Shown here piece after piece: positions 7,795 to 17,185 of a stretch of DNA of 39,343 bases; the stretch's first letter is position 1; each line of letters opens with the position of its first letter. Below the pieces are notes generated by a model, which saw only the letters and a list, made by a program, of their open reading frames with translations, was not told the DNA's origin and made no database searches. Source of the stretch: Ureibacillus thermosphaericus (GTDB lineage Bacteria > Bacillota > Bacilli > Bacillales_A > Planococcaceae); the NCBI RefSeq assembly GCF_012396605.1, contig NZ_JAAXPW010000030.1:1-39343 (forward strand), in the 5' to 3' direction. The translations under genes were made by a program, and so were the position numbers.

Positions 7795-8079
7795 TCATCC
7801 CCCGCTTACGAGACGCTCCACTGTATGTTCTGCTTCATACTCGGCATGTAGACATTCACATGAAATCGACAAATTAATTTGAGCCATTTCTACATAGCCT
7901 TTTCTCAAAGCTTCCCGTATTTGATTTGGTTGCTTGCACGCAGCTTCTCTTCTCTTAAACGTATAAATAAACGTTTCATTATTCGAATATTCTAAATTTC
8001 CACCGCAAAATTCCATTACCATTTCCTGAGGAAGAGCCACCTTTACTTCCTTTGCACCATTCACTTTTTTTGCGTACAC
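7795..8079 (-). CDS. ndoAI: antitoxin NdoAI (MazE-like, EndoAI)
   Basis: A 94-residue antitoxin for NdoA. The C-terminal toxin-binding tail is well conserved ([28 protein letters not shown]) and matches EndoAI. The first half should be a ribbon-helix-helix DNA-binding dimer. The beta strand [11 protein letters not shown] is recognisable, but the helices differ strongly from B. subtilis and carry three cysteines within the first 60 residues. The start is GTG 8079 because GGAGG lies eight bases upstream and the length then equals the family norm; an ATG further upstream at 8118 would add 13 residues and lacks a site. Confidence 0.88.
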   Translation of the reverse strand: MYAKKVNGAKEVKVALPQEMVMEFCGGNLEYSNNETFIYTFKRREAACKQPNQIREALRKGYVEMAQINLSISCECLHAEYEAEHTVERLVSGG

Positions 8080-8126
8080 AACAAGCACCTCCACAAAAAC
8101 CGTACCTTTTCTCATCACTCTATCTC

Positions 8127-8154
8127 ATTCTATCATCTGAATATAGAGTTGAAA
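8127..8154 (-). promoter_or_regulatory. candidate promoter of ndoAI-ndoA
   Basis: On the minus strand TTTCAA, a 16-base spacer, and an extended -10 element TGATAGAAT lie about 47 bases before the GTG start of ndoAI. The -35 match is modest; the TG extension supports the call. Confidence 0.4.
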
Positions 8155-8213
8155 AGACAAGATGTTACAAATTCTGATGTTTTTACAGTTTTTGTTGAGG
8201 ATTTTGTCGTATT

Positions 8214-9335
8214 TTAGTCATTTTTGTAATAAATTCTCGGTACTCTGGAAGTGATGATGCAAGGAACTTCGTAGTTAATTGTATCTACTTTAGTAGCCCA
8301 CTCATCAATAGTAATTTCTTCATTTTTTTGCTTTCCAATTAAAACAACTTTTTCACCAATATTATATGCAGTAGGTAAAGCAATCATACATTGATCCATA
8401 CAAATTCGTCCGACAATAGGTACTCGTTTTCCATCAATCAATACATCCTGTCCGCTATATTTGCGAATTAATCCATCTGCATAACCAATCGGTAATGTAC
8501 CGATATAAGTTGGTTCATTAACAGTAAATGTAGCTCCATAACCAACAGACTCCCCAGGTCCGATTTGTTTTATTGCTACTAATTCCGTTTCCAATGAAAA
8601 AGCAGGTTTAAATGGAAAAGGATGTTTCGATTTTACAAATTTTGATGGTGCTAATCCATACATTGAAATACCGAAACGTACTGCATCATACTGCAAACGT
8701 GCATCTTTTACTAATGTGGTTGCAGTATTCGCGACATGAACGATTCTCGGTTTTTCAGGTAATGCTTTTATAAATTGTTCAAATCGATGAACTTGTTTTT
8801 GGAAGTAAGAATCATCCTCTTCATCTGCTGTTGCAAAATGAGTAAAAATTCCATCAAGTATAAAGTGCTCTGCCGATTGAATTGCATCATACAGGGAGCG
8901 CAACTCTTTTACTGTTGTTACGCCAATACGATTCATTCCAGTATCTACTTTAATATGTAGTTTCAGTGACTTGTTGCAAACTTTTTTTGCTTCTTCAACC
9001 CAATTTGGAGAATATACCGTTAATGTAATATTTTCTTCTGCTGCGTAATCTGCAAAGGATGCTGGTGAATATCCTAGCACTAATATTTCGGCTGTCGGTA
9101 TATGTTTCCGAACATGAAGAGCTTCGTCAGGAGTAGCTACTGCGAGCATGCTTGCTCCAGCTTCCAACGCCGCTTTCGCTACTTCAATATCTCCATGTCC
9201 ATAAGCATTCGCTTTCACGACTGCAATAATTTGAACATTGGGTTGAATATGTTTTTTTAATTCATTTACATTGTATTTTATTGCATTTAAATCAATAATT
9301 GCTTTTGTTGGACGGAAGTGCTTATTGTTACGCAT
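8214..9335 (-). CDS. alr: alanine racemase
   Basis: A 373-residue PLP-dependent alanine racemase that makes D-alanine for peptidoglycan. The N-terminal TIM barrel holds the PLP lysine at residue 41 (VVKANAYGHG). The C-terminal beta domain holds the second catalytic base, Tyr266 (GYGATF). Length is normal. GAGGG precedes the ATG at 9335. It is the expected neighbour of ydcC and the NdoA pair. Substrate supply here links to ddl and murF further along. Confidence 0.97.
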   Translation of the reverse strand: MRNNKHFRPTKAIIDLNAIKYNVNELKKHIQPNVQIIAVVKANAYGHGDIEVAKAALEAGASMLAVATPDEALHVRKHIPTAEILVLGYSPASFADYAAEENITLTVYSPNWVEEAKKVCNKSLKLHIKVDTGMNRIGVTTVKELRSLYDAIQSAEHFILDGIFTHFATADEEDDSYFQKQVHRFEQFIKALPEKPRIVHVANTATTLVKDARLQYDAVRFGISMYGLAPSKFVKSKHPFPFKPAFSLETELVAIKQIGPGESVGYGATFTVNEPTYIGTLPIGYADGLIRKYSGQDVLIDGKRVPIVGRICMDQCMIALPTAYNIGEKVVLIGKQKNEEITIDEWATKVDTINYEVPCIITSRVPRIYYKND

Positions 9336-9427
9336 ATTAAGTATTCCCTCTTTTATTTTTTTTAAACTTCAAATCTTAAGCTTTCTTGTTTGTATTGTAA
9401 ATCTCTCCGTCCAACAAAGCAATGAAA

Positions 9428-10435
9428 TTACTTCAAACTACCCGCTGTAACTGACGCTGCAACTTCAATCAATTCTTCCTTCGTTAAATCATTGGAAGCA
9501 ATGAAGAATGAAATACCATCTTTTTCCCAACTAATTGAATGGTCTGTAATAGCTCCAATTGTAAATCCTAAATCTAGTGGATCTCCTGGTTGGAATACAG
9601 GAATTGTTGCAGATTCGCCTAGCGCAATCGGTTCTTGTACTAATGTGAAGGATTTATCACCTTCAAATGTGAGAATAACACGCTCTACACCATCGTTTTC
9701 AATGCGTTTTTCATCCACTAAAGTTGTATTACCCCAAGTTAATACAGGATAATGAGTTTGGAATTCAGTACTTTCTTTTTCTGTCGCTACATTTGGTTCA
9801 TTATCTTTCGTAAATTGTTCAACTGCATATTCTTTTTCTTTATGCTGCACACCTAAATCGATCTTTTTAAATGTAATTAGCATTTGCTCTTCTTCAGACT
9901 CGTCTAATATAGAAACACTTTTTGGGAGCAATGTTTTCTTATCTACAGTTACTCTTTGAGTAGGCATGATACTCTTATGATTATTTCTCGTTGCAGCAGT
10001 AAAGATATAGCTATCTTCCGTTTCCTCCATCACAACATTTTCATCAGCCAACAAGTCTTCAGCTAACGCTCCAATTAGATACGGTTGGCTATTTTGTTTT
10101 GGCCATTCACTTTGGAACTTGTACGTTTTTTTCAATGAAGGTGTGACTACGAATACTCCTTCTTTATTTCGAATAATCATTTGGGTTACATTTTCATCTT
10201 TTTGAGAAACTTCAACTCGATAAAAATCTGGTTGTGTGTGCCATACATTAACATCATAAACTCTTGGTTCGTTTCCTGTTTTAATTTCCATTGTAGCATC
10301 GAGTTCGTATCCTTTGCCTTCTGCCCATTTTTCGTGCAGCTTTTCCAAAACTTCTTCCTTCGAATCTTTACCGCAAGCACTCAGCACGACGACACTTAAC
10401 AGCAAAACGAAAAATATAATGACTTTGTGTCTCAA
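9428..10435 (-). CDS. lipoprotein YdcC (LolA/RseB-like fold)
   Basis: A 335-residue secreted lipoprotein. A 15-residue hydrophobic signal ends in the lipobox LSAC, putting the lipidated cysteine at residue 21 (LLLSVVVLSACGKDSKEE). The mature part resembles the YdcC family, whose fold is LolA/RseB-like. B. subtilis YdcC is expressed in sporulation; its function is not firmly known. Gram-positives have no outer membrane, so a literal LolA role is unlikely. Position between acpS and alr is conserved. AAAGGA lies before the ATG. Confidence 0.88.
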   Translation of the reverse strand: MRHKVIIFFVLLLSVVVLSACGKDSKEEVLEKLHEKWAEGKGYELDATMEIKTGNEPRVYDVNVWHTQPDFYRVEVSQKDENVTQMIIRNKEGVFVVTPSLKKTYKFQSEWPKQNSQPYLIGALAEDLLADENVVMEETEDSYIFTAATRNNHKSIMPTQRVTVDKKTLLPKSVSILDESEEEQMLITFKKIDLGVQHKEKEYAVEQFTKDNEPNVATEKESTEFQTHYPVLTWGNTTLVDEKRIENDGVERVILTFEGDKSFTLVQEPIALGESATIPVFQPGDPLDLGFTIGAITDHSISWEKDGISFFIASNDLTKEELIEVAASVTAGSLK

Positions 10436-10536
10436 AACTCCATCCTTTCTACTCTAACTCGATACGACAAATATATGAGGGGCAGTAGAAGTTTATGCTA
10501 TCACTTTTGGACAATAACACAATTTCATGTTGATAA

Positions 10537-10893
10537 TCAGGAATTCAAAATAATAACTTGTGCTGCAGCATAATCCCTCGAATGTGTAATGCTGACAAAA
10601 CCATTTACAGCTTGGCCATTAAAATAAAGTATTGGCTTCCCAAGTTCATCATTTAAGATTTCAATTTGGTGAAACTCACATCCCTCCCTTATCCCCGTTC
10701 CATTTGCTTTGGAGAAAGCTTCTTTTGCTGCAAATCTTCCTGCTAAAAATTCGCATTTTCTTTTTTCAGAAAGCTCTTTAAAAACGGACAATTCTCGTTC
10801 TGATAAAATGCGTCTCTGGAACTTATCTGTTCGATTCATTAACTCATATATTCGATCAATCTCTACGATATCTAAACCTATTCCTTTTATCAT
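10537..10893 (-). CDS. acpS: holo-[acyl-carrier-protein] synthase
   Basis: A 118-residue phosphopantetheinyl transferase of the AcpS type. It moves 4'-phosphopantetheine from CoA to a serine of acyl carrier protein for fatty acid synthesis. The two signature motifs are intact: GIGLDIVEIDRI near the start, with the Mg-binding Asp, and FLAGRFAAKEAFSKA near residue 50. The C-terminal VSITHSRDYAAA is also typical. It is divergent from the rhomboid gene with about 70 bases between the starts. Confidence 0.97.
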   Translation of the reverse strand: MIKGIGLDIVEIDRIYELMNRTDKFQRRILSERELSVFKELSEKRKCEFLAGRFAAKEAFSKANGTGIREGCEFHQIEILNDELGKPILYFNGQAVNGFVSITHSRDYAAAQVIILNS

Positions 10894-10963
10894 ATGTTGG
10901 CGTTCTCCTTTTAATAATCTCTAAATACAATGTATAATAATTTTATAAATTGAGGTGACTATT

Positions 10964-11569
10964 ATGTTTGTTCGAAGAGAAAATTTTAGACAATATATTA
11001 AGTTCTATCCAGTAGTTTCAACGATAATTGCGTTGAACTTAATCGTGTACATATTAACGCTGATTCCTATTATTGGCGATAAAATTTTTTACTCAGGAAT
11101 GAGCGTGAATAGGTTGATCGCTGAAGGCGAATGGTGGCGAGTAATCACTGCTACTTTTATTCATGCAGGATTCTTTCACATTCTATTTAACATGTTTGCT
11201 TTATTTTTATTCGGGCCAGAATTGGAAAGAATTTCTGGTAAAATTCGCTTCTTTACGATTTACCTAATATCAGGACTGTTTGGTAACGTCGCTACCTTCA
11301 TTTTTCAACATTTGGATTATGCCAGCGTAGGAGCCAGTGGTTCAATTTATGGTATTTTCGGAGCTTATGCAGCACTTGTCTACTATACTAGAAATACAAT
11401 GCCGCAACTAAAACAAATCATTATGCCAATTATTATCATCGGGTTAATTATGACATTTTTACAACCGAATACGAACTTTTACGCCCACGTTGGTGGATTA
11501 ATTACTGGATTCATGTTAGGGCTTGCCTACTTCTCACCAAAAAATATATTACGTTGGCGCATGAAATAA
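10964..11569 (+). CDS. rhomboid family intramembrane serine protease (YdcA-like)
   Basis: A 201-residue integral membrane protein with about six transmembrane segments. The catalytic serine motif GASGSIYGIFGAY is near residue 127, and the catalytic histidine is in the last segment (YAHVGGLITGFMLG). The HxxxxHxxFN-type segment HAGFFHILFNMFAL is also present, so the protease should be active. The start is ATG 10964 with GAGGTG at proper spacing; the GTG nine bases upstream is part of that site. It occupies the ydcA position of B. subtilis. Substrates are unknown. A TATAAT at 10932-10937 may be its -10 element. Confidence 0.92.
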   Translation: MFVRRENFRQYIKFYPVVSTIIALNLIVYILTLIPIIGDKIFYSGMSVNRLIAEGEWWRVITATFIHAGFFHILFNMFALFLFGPELERISGKIRFFTIYLISGLFGNVATFIFQHLDYASVGASGSIYGIFGAYAALVYYTRNTMPQLKQIIMPIIIIGLIMTFLQPNTNFYAHVGGLITGFMLGLAYFSPKNILRWRMK

Positions 11570-11602
11570 TACTAATTTGGACAATAAAAAATTTTTTATA
11601 TA

Positions 11603-11632
11603 AAAAGAGGATGCATTAGGCATCCTCTTTTT
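11603..11632. terminator. bidirectional terminator shared by the rhomboid gene and ydbT
   Basis: GAGGATGC and GCATCCTC form an 8-bp stem around a 5-base loop, with A-rich sequence on the left and T6 on the right, so it works from both sides. Its right arm and loop are also the last codons and stop of ydbT (Glu-Asp-Ala-stop). Confidence 0.88.
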
Positions 11633-13115
11633 TCATTTCCTTTGATTTTTCAAACCAAGAAAGTAACTCATTTACATCTGATTCATTTAAATGAGATACT
11701 CTCGCAGTTGCACCTGTAATACCAGACATAACGGTAGCTTGAATAGAAGCGATGTTTTTTCTTTTTTGAAAATAATTTTGTTTACTCTGGACAACTTGAA
11801 TCCGTTTCTTTTCTGCAATAAACGTCACTCGGCTAATCACACGATAACGCAATGTTAGTTGGTTACCTGTAATGATAAAGCCATTTGTTTTATACTGCCA
11901 TAATCTAAGCATAAGAACAGGAAGTACAAATAATATCGAAAATAAACCTAATGGATAAAAGAAGTAAGAACATAATCCAATGATTGGAAGAAGCCACAGA
12001 ATATCAATCCTATAAAAATGAGGTTTTGCCTTCTTTGGTGGACGAATAAAATCCGGTTCCATTTCAAAATCAAAATGTGGAAATAATTGTCGTAACGGTT
12101 CTAACATTCTTTGATTCGAAATGATTGGAAACAACATGATTTTTTTATCGTGTTCTCCAAAACCACCGCTTGCGCTTTCTACAACGACTGTTGCATATTT
12201 AACCATTTGTCTTATAGGATTTTCGACAATTTTAATTCCTTGTACTCGATTTTTTGGAATCGTAATTCGCTTTTTTTCCAATAAACCGCGTGTAATTACA
12301 ATTCGGTCGTTCTCTTGAACAACTGTAAAATCATAGTAATTAATAAATGTAATGATGATTGATACAATCCATGCCATTAAAAATGTAAAGAAAATGGTCA
12401 TCAACACAATCATAAATCCAAATTGTATAAATATTGATAGCTCTTCAAAAATCCTTTCGTAAGGTATAAATTCAGAAACTTGAGAAATAAAAGCCGCTAC
12501 CCCTGCAATAACCACTCCTATACTATTCGATGTAGTGGCAAGCAGAAATAAGTCTTTTGCTGAAATTTTGTAAATGATTTCATGAAGATCTTGTTGAACT
12601 TCAACTGCTTCCAATTGGTTTTTATCTTCGAATTCATTTTCACTTGCTTGCTCTATGTTTACTTTCTTTGTTTCTCTTTCAATCTGAGAAGCCTCTTCTC
12701 TCGTTATAGCTGTCAACACCACTTCAGGTTTACCATCCGTACTTCCGGCTGTTTCTACCATAACTTGAACAAGACCGAAAATACGGTGGAATATCGATTC
12801 TTTATAATTAAAACTTTGGATGCGATCAAAAGGAATATAACGTTTCTTTTTGATAAATAGTCCATATTCCACTCTTAGTTCATTTTCTTCAAACCAATAA
12901 ACAAAAGTCCACCATCTAATAAACCCGGAAATTAAATAAAATATTAGAACCAATAAAAAAATTAATAAAGGGATATATTCCCAAAAGTCATTACTCTCAA
13001 TTTTAAAACCGTTCGCAACTGCAATAATTAAAAATGGAATAATTAATTCTTTTAATCCCTTTATAAAGTTAATAACAGCCGAAACTGGATGGAGTTTATA
13101 CTTTTTATACATCAT
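11616..13115 (-). CDS. PH-domain (bPH2) membrane protein YdbT
   Basis: A 499-residue membrane protein of the YdbT type with paired hydrophobic segments and three bacterial PH domains (former DUF304). These start near FEENELRVEYGLFIKKKRYIP, near ENDRIVITRGLLEKKRI, and near TGNQLTLRYRVISRVT. Each PH unit follows a two-helix membrane hairpin. The function is not firmly known; B. subtilis YdbS and YdbT are associated with resistance to certain bacteriocins (from memory). It overlaps ydbS by 11 bases and is surely co-expressed. Its stop codon lies inside the terminator hairpin. Confidence 0.9.
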   Translation of the reverse strand: MMYKKYKLHPVSAVINFIKGLKELIIPFLIIAVANGFKIESNDFWEYIPLLIFLLVLIFYLISGFIRWWTFVYWFEENELRVEYGLFIKKKRYIPFDRIQSFNYKESIFHRIFGLVQVMVETAGSTDGKPEVVLTAITREEASQIERETKKVNIEQASENEFEDKNQLEAVEVQQDLHEIIYKISAKDLFLLATTSNSIGVVIAGVAAFISQVSEFIPYERIFEELSIFIQFGFMIVLMTIFFTFLMAWIVSIIITFINYYDFTVVQENDRIVITRGLLEKKRITIPKNRVQGIKIVENPIRQMVKYATVVVESASGGFGEHDKKIMLFPIISNQRMLEPLRQLFPHFDFEMEPDFIRPPKKAKPHFYRIDILWLLPIIGLCSYFFYPLGLFSILFVLPVLMLRLWQYKTNGFIITGNQLTLRYRVISRVTFIAEKKRIQVVQSKQNYFQKRKNIASIQATVMSGITGATARVSHLNESDVNELLSWFEKSKEMKKEDA

Positions 13116-13587
13116 CTTCAGCCACCCTCGCTAACTCGGAAATTCTTGCTCGCAAACGGTCTGCTTCTTCTGTTATTAACATGGGAATTACATGGGTCGT
13201 GGCTGCTGTTGAAATCGAAATATTTGCTAAATCATATTTTTTTAATATGGGACCTTGTGATGTATCCACATGTTGTACTCGAACCATCGGAATCAACGTT
13301 CTCGTTACGACAAATAAGCCACTTTGAATTTCAATTTCATGTTCCCTAACTTCATAACGCCAATGATCCCATCGAATTTTTGGAAATAGCCAAATTAATG
13401 CCAAGGCTGGGATGGCAACAAAAACAATTGCAATGTAATAAATAAATGTTGGCCCATCAAATTTATATGTAAGAAAACTAGCTACTCCAGCAATTATTGA
13501 TAGAAAAATAGTATAAATAAGTCCATATAATCTCCATACCGTTAATCCTTTTCTAGGAATTTGATATTCCGGTTCTCTTCTTATCAT
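13105..13587 (-). CDS. PH-domain (bPH2) membrane protein YdbS
   Basis: A 160-residue partner of YdbT: two N-terminal transmembrane helices (IYTIFLSIIAGVASFLTY and TFIYYIAIVFVAIPALALIW) followed by one bPH2 domain (YEVREHEIEIQSGLFVVTRT, VDTSQGPILKKYDLANISI). It probably forms a membrane complex with YdbT. GGTGAGAG lies before the start. Gene order matches B. subtilis. Confidence 0.9.
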   Translation of the reverse strand: MIRREPEYQIPRKGLTVWRLYGLIYTIFLSIIAGVASFLTYKFDGPTFIYYIAIVFVAIPALALIWLFPKIRWDHWRYEVREHEIEIQSGLFVVTRTLIPMVRVQHVDTSQGPILKKYDLANISISTAATTHVIPMLITEEADRLRARISELARVAEDDV

Positions 13588-13702
13588 TATCTCTCACCTC
13601 TTATCTATCTCTTTCATATACGGTTTTCCTTTTATTTTGTTTCAAAACTCCTTATTTTTTTAATTCATCATTTTTTAGCTTAGTGAATTCATATATATCA
13701 TA

Positions 13703-13732
13703 TTAGACTTCCTAGTGCTTTCTCTGTATAAA
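13703..13732 (+). promoter_or_regulatory. candidate promoter of the acyl-CoA ligase gene
   Basis: TTAGAC, an 18-base spacer and TATAAA lie about 57 bases before the start codon on the plus strand. Both boxes match the vegetative consensus moderately. I saw no clear FadR or FapR operator beside it. Confidence 0.4.
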
Positions 13733-13788
13733 TTTTAGAATTTTCAGTCTAATAAAATCACTATTCATTACGTAAGGAGTGTAGTTGG

Positions 13789-15372
13789 ATGAACGTACCT
13801 TTAGTTTTAACCCATTTTTTAGATCGAGCCGTTGCATTATACGGAAATAAGGAAGCAATTATCAGTTATGAAGGGGATCGGCGATTCACTTATTACCAGT
13901 TCAACACCCGAGTAAATCAGCTGTCAAGGGGGCTACAATCTTTAGGCATTAAAAAACATGATAAAGTAGCATATCTTGCCCCAAACACGATTGAAATGCT
14001 TGAAGGTTTTTATGGGATATATCAAGTTGGTGCAGTAATGGTACCTTTAAATATTCGTTTAAAACCTGAAGATTATCTTTTTATTTTAAATCATAGCGAG
14101 TCAAAAGTATTGTTTGTAGATCAAGAACTTTATCATTTAATTGAACCAATCAAATCAAAATTAAATACTGTCGAATCAATTATTGTTCATAACAAAAATA
14201 GTGAAACAAATGAAATCAATTATGATGAATGGCTTGCTTCTTTTGATGGTTCAAACTTTGACAGAGTTGATTTGGATGAAAATGATGAATGCAGTTTATT
14301 ATATACAAGCGGAACAACTGGTAATCCAAAAGGCGTCCTTCTAACACACCGAAACAATTATTTACATGCTTTAAGCTCGATGCATTTCTTACGCGTTACA
14401 GATCGAGATGTATACTTACACGTCTTACCGATGTTCCATGTGAACGGGTGGGGATCACCTTTTTATTATACTGCCAATGGAGCAACTCACGTTACGTTGA
14501 GAAAAGTTGCAGCTGATCAAATCTTTGATGCTATTCAAAAATATAAAGTAACAGTCATTCATATGGCACCTACTGTATTAAATACATTATTGCAATATTA
14601 TGATGAACATAAACCTGTGGTGTCTCATAAAGTGAGAGTTGTTATTGCTGGATCTGCACCACCTCCTGCCTTTGTTGAACGGGTTGAAAAAGACCTTGGC
14701 TGGGAATTCATCCAAGTTTATGGAATGACAGAATCTTCACCACTGAGCTTAGGTTCCCGAATACTTTCACAATATGAAAATCTTTCAGAAGTTGAAAAAA
14801 TGAGATTGAAAGCAAAAGCCGGTACACCATTTATAGGTACAGAAGTAAAAGTAGTGGATGAAAACGGCGAAGAAGTTCCTCACGATGGGAAAACAATGGG
14901 AGAAATTATTGTTCGTGGACACGGCGTGATGAAAGGCTATTGGAAAAACGAAAACGCTACAATGGAAACAATCATTAATGGTTGGTTATATACAGGCGAT
15001 GTAGGCACCATTGATGAGAAAGGTTATATCGATATAACTGACCGTAAAAAAGATATTATTATAAGTGGCGGTGAAAATATCTCTTCCATAGAAGTAGAAG
15101 GCGTATTATATGAACACCCTGCTATAAAAGAAGCAGCCGTCATTGCTATTCCACACGAAAAATGGGGAGAAACTCCTCACGCCATTGTCGTATTAAAAGA
15201 TGGCTACCAGGTTACTGAGCAAGAACTAATCGACTTCACTCGTTCAAAATTAGCACATTTTAAGGCAATAAAAAGTGTATCTTTTGTTGATGAATTGCCA
15301 AAAACAGCTTCAGGCAAAATACAAAAAGTTCAATTACGCAAACAATATATTGAATCGGTTCAACAAATATAA
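13789..15372 (+). CDS. long-chain acyl-CoA ligase (AMP-binding)
   Basis: A 527-residue ANL-superfamily enzyme that activates a carboxylic acid as acyl-AMP and transfers it to CoA. The phosphate-binding loop LLYTSGTTGNPKGVLLTHR starts near residue 169. YGMTESSP, GWLYTGDVGTIDEKGYI and ITDRKKDIIISGGENIS follow. The catalytic lysine is in LPKTASGKIQKVQLR at the C terminus. It most resembles medium/long-chain fatty acyl-CoA synthetases, but the acyl substrate cannot be read from sequence. AAGGAG precedes the ATG. As I recall the B. subtilis map, no such gene lies between ydbS and cshA there, so it looks like an insertion into a conserved block. Confidence 0.9.
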   Translation: MNVPLVLTHFLDRAVALYGNKEAIISYEGDRRFTYYQFNTRVNQLSRGLQSLGIKKHDKVAYLAPNTIEMLEGFYGIYQVGAVMVPLNIRLKPEDYLFILNHSESKVLFVDQELYHLIEPIKSKLNTVESIIVHNKNSETNEINYDEWLASFDGSNFDRVDLDENDECSLLYTSGTTGNPKGVLLTHRNNYLHALSSMHFLRVTDRDVYLHVLPMFHVNGWGSPFYYTANGATHVTLRKVAADQIFDAIQKYKVTVIHMAPTVLNTLLQYYDEHKPVVSHKVRVVIAGSAPPPAFVERVEKDLGWEFIQVYGMTESSPLSLGSRILSQYENLSEVEKMRLKAKAGTPFIGTEVKVVDENGEEVPHDGKTMGEIIVRGHGVMKGYWKNENATMETIINGWLYTGDVGTIDEKGYIDITDRKKDIIISGGENISSIEVEGVLYEHPAIKEAAVIAIPHEKWGETPHAIVVLKDGYQVTEQELIDFTRSKLAHFKAIKSVSFVDELPKTASGKIQKVQLRKQYIESVQQI

Positions 15373-15373
15373 A

Positions 15374-15405
15374 AAGCAGGAGGGAAGCCCTTCCTGCTTA
15401 CATTT
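15374..15405. terminator. terminator between the acyl-CoA ligase gene and cshA
   Basis: AAGCAGGA-GGG and CCC-TTCCTGCTT form a stem with one bulged base and a 3-base loop. On the minus strand it is followed by TTTTTAT, so it serves cshA well; on the plus strand the tail is only loosely T-rich. Confidence 0.75.
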
Positions 15406-15409
15406 ATTC

Positions 15410-16846
15410 TTACTTTCTACCTCGACGGCGTTCTCCCGTTTTCTTACCGCCTTCTCTTCTGCTTCCACGGTGTTCTCGGCGAACACTTCGTCCCCCACTG
15501 CGTCCATTTGAACGTTCTTTGCGTATTGGAAGCGGACGTTCTTCTGTAATTTTCACTGGAGTATCGTCCGGCTCTTTTGTAAATGATTTGATGGCTGCAG
15601 CTATAAGATCCACTGCATCATAATCTTCCAATAATTCTGTTGCTAGCAATCGATAATCTTTTAAATCATTTGCTTGAACAACTTCCACAAGTTTTTCAAT
15701 CGCCAATTTCTGTTGCCCTGCTAATGCTTCGTCTTCAGTTGGTGGGCGCAGAGGCGTCATGCGTTTATTTGTTGTTTCTTCAACGATTCTTAAATAGCCC
15801 ATCTCTCTTGGTGTTACAAATGTAACAGCAAGTCCTGATTTCCCTGCACGCCCAGTCCGACCAATTCGGTGTACATAACTTTCCGGATCTTGAGGGATAT
15901 CAAAGTTATACACATGAGAAACTCCAGAAATATCTAATCCACGTGCCGCCACATCTGTTGCAACAAGGATATCAATTTTATTTTCTTTAAACTGACGTAA
16001 TACAGACAAACGCTTTGATTGGCTCAAGTCTCCATGAATACCTTCTGCTAGATATCCACGAATATTTAACGCTTGCGCTAATTCGTCTACACGGCGTTTT
16101 GTACGACCAAATACGATGGCCAATTCCGGTTGATGTACATCCAAAAGACGAGTTAAAATATCAAATTTTTCTCGTTCCTGAGTTTTCACAAAATATTGTT
16201 CAATATTTTCAACCGTCATTTCTTTTGATTTAATTTTCACTTCTTTTGGATTCTTCATAAATTTCGTTGCGATTTTACGAATTGCTGGCGGCATTGTTGC
16301 TGAGAACAACAACATTTGGCGATTTTCAGGCACTTTTTCTAAAATCGCATTAATGTCATCAATGAAGCCCATGTTTAACATTTCATCTGCTTCATCTAAT
16401 ACAAGGGTTTGAACATGTTCAAGTTTCAATGTACGACGGTTGATATGATCTATTATTCGACCAGGAGTTCCAACGATAATTTGCGGTTTGTTTTTTAAAG
16501 CACGAATTTGTCGTCCGATATCTTGTCCACCGTAAACAGATAATATTTTTACTCGCTTATCATATCCAATTTTATAAAGCTCTTCTGAAACTTGAATAGC
16601 TAGTTCGCGAGTCGGTGCAATAATTAATGCTTGAATATCCGGATTATTCGTATCAATTTTTTCGATAATCGGAATACCGAACGCCGCCGTTTTACCGGTA
16701 CCTGTTTGTGCCTGTCCGATAATGTCGCGACCTTCTAAAGCAAATTTAATAGTTCCTTCTTGAATGGGTGTTGCTTCTTCAAATCCCATACGTTTTAACG
16801 AACGTAATGTAGATTCACTAATATTAAATTCTGAAAAATTTGTCAA
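15410..16846 (-). CDS. cshA: DEAD-box RNA helicase CshA
   Basis: A 478-residue DEAD-box helicase. All motifs are present in order: Q motif (GFEEATPIQ), I ([11 protein letters not shown]), Ia (APTRELA), GG (YGGQDIG), Ib ([10 protein letters not shown]), II (DEAD), III (SAT), IV (IVFGRTKR), V ([11 protein letters not shown]) and VI ([10 protein letters not shown]). A basic Arg/Gly-rich tail follows. CshA works with the RNA degradosome and in cold adaptation and ribosome assembly. The start is TTG 16846: AAGGAG lies about nine bases upstream and the protein then begins MTNFSEFN, as in homologues; the TTG three codons earlier touches the ribosome site. The context next to murF and ydbS is conserved. 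Confidence 0.96.
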   Translation of the reverse strand: MTNFSEFNISESTLRSLKRMGFEEATPIQEGTIKFALEGRDIIGQAQTGTGKTAAFGIPIIEKIDTNNPDIQALIIAPTRELAIQVSEELYKIGYDKRVKILSVYGGQDIGRQIRALKNKPQIIVGTPGRIIDHINRRTLKLEHVQTLVLDEADEMLNMGFIDDINAILEKVPENRQMLLFSATMPPAIRKIATKFMKNPKEVKIKSKEMTVENIEQYFVKTQEREKFDILTRLLDVHQPELAIVFGRTKRRVDELAQALNIRGYLAEGIHGDLSQSKRLSVLRQFKENKIDILVATDVAARGLDISGVSHVYNFDIPQDPESYVHRIGRTGRAGKSGLAVTFVTPREMGYLRIVEETTNKRMTPLRPPTEDEALAGQQKLAIEKLVEVVQANDLKDYRLLATELLEDYDAVDLIAAAIKSFTKEPDDTPVKITEERPLPIRKERSNGRSGGRSVRREHRGSRREGGKKTGERRRGRK

Positions 16847-17067
16847 ACTCTTCAATCTCCTTTTTTCTCTTAAGTCGACAAATGGTTACATTTTTCAGAT
16901 GGAATGTCGGCAAATATCGAGCCTTTAGTTAGAACGTTCCGTCAAATTAATAAATCCTCATACTTAGAGAAAACATTTATTTATATGAAAAGGAAAGCCC
17001 GGTCTTTGCCGAGCGGTTCAATTCTATGCATTTCAATATGTTCCAATAGAATAAAACCGATAAACTC
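16847..17067 (-). other. long untranslated leader upstream of cshA
   Basis: About 220 bases with no gene. On the minus strand there is a 6-bp GC-rich hairpin (GCTCGG/CCGGGC, near 16996-17014) and a TTGACG without a matching -10. Long structured leaders are common for cold-related helicase genes, so this may be the cshA 5' untranslated region; that is inference. I see no open frame with a ribosome site. Confidence 0.35.
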
Positions 17068-17101
17068 AAAAAAAAGTACTCTTCGTTTCCTTTGAAGAGT
17101 A
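17068..17101 (-). terminator. terminator of the esterase transcript
   Basis: On the minus strand TACTCTTC and GAAGAGTA form an 8-bp stem followed by a run of eight T. It lies about 85 bases past the esterase stop codon and separates that transcript from the cshA leader. Confidence 0.8.
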
Positions 17102-17185
17102 TTTGTATAAAATGTATCCATTGCTCTCCCTAGTCTACACGGTACATGAAAATTATGCAACGATAATGCTTCTATTGTCTAAAGC

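Noticed and set aside
9342-9366. GTTTAA-13-GGGAAT resembling a sigma-B promoter just before alr (minus strand)
   Set aside because: The -10 would overlap the ribosome site GAGGG and transcription would start at or inside the start codon; a chance match in an A-rich leader.
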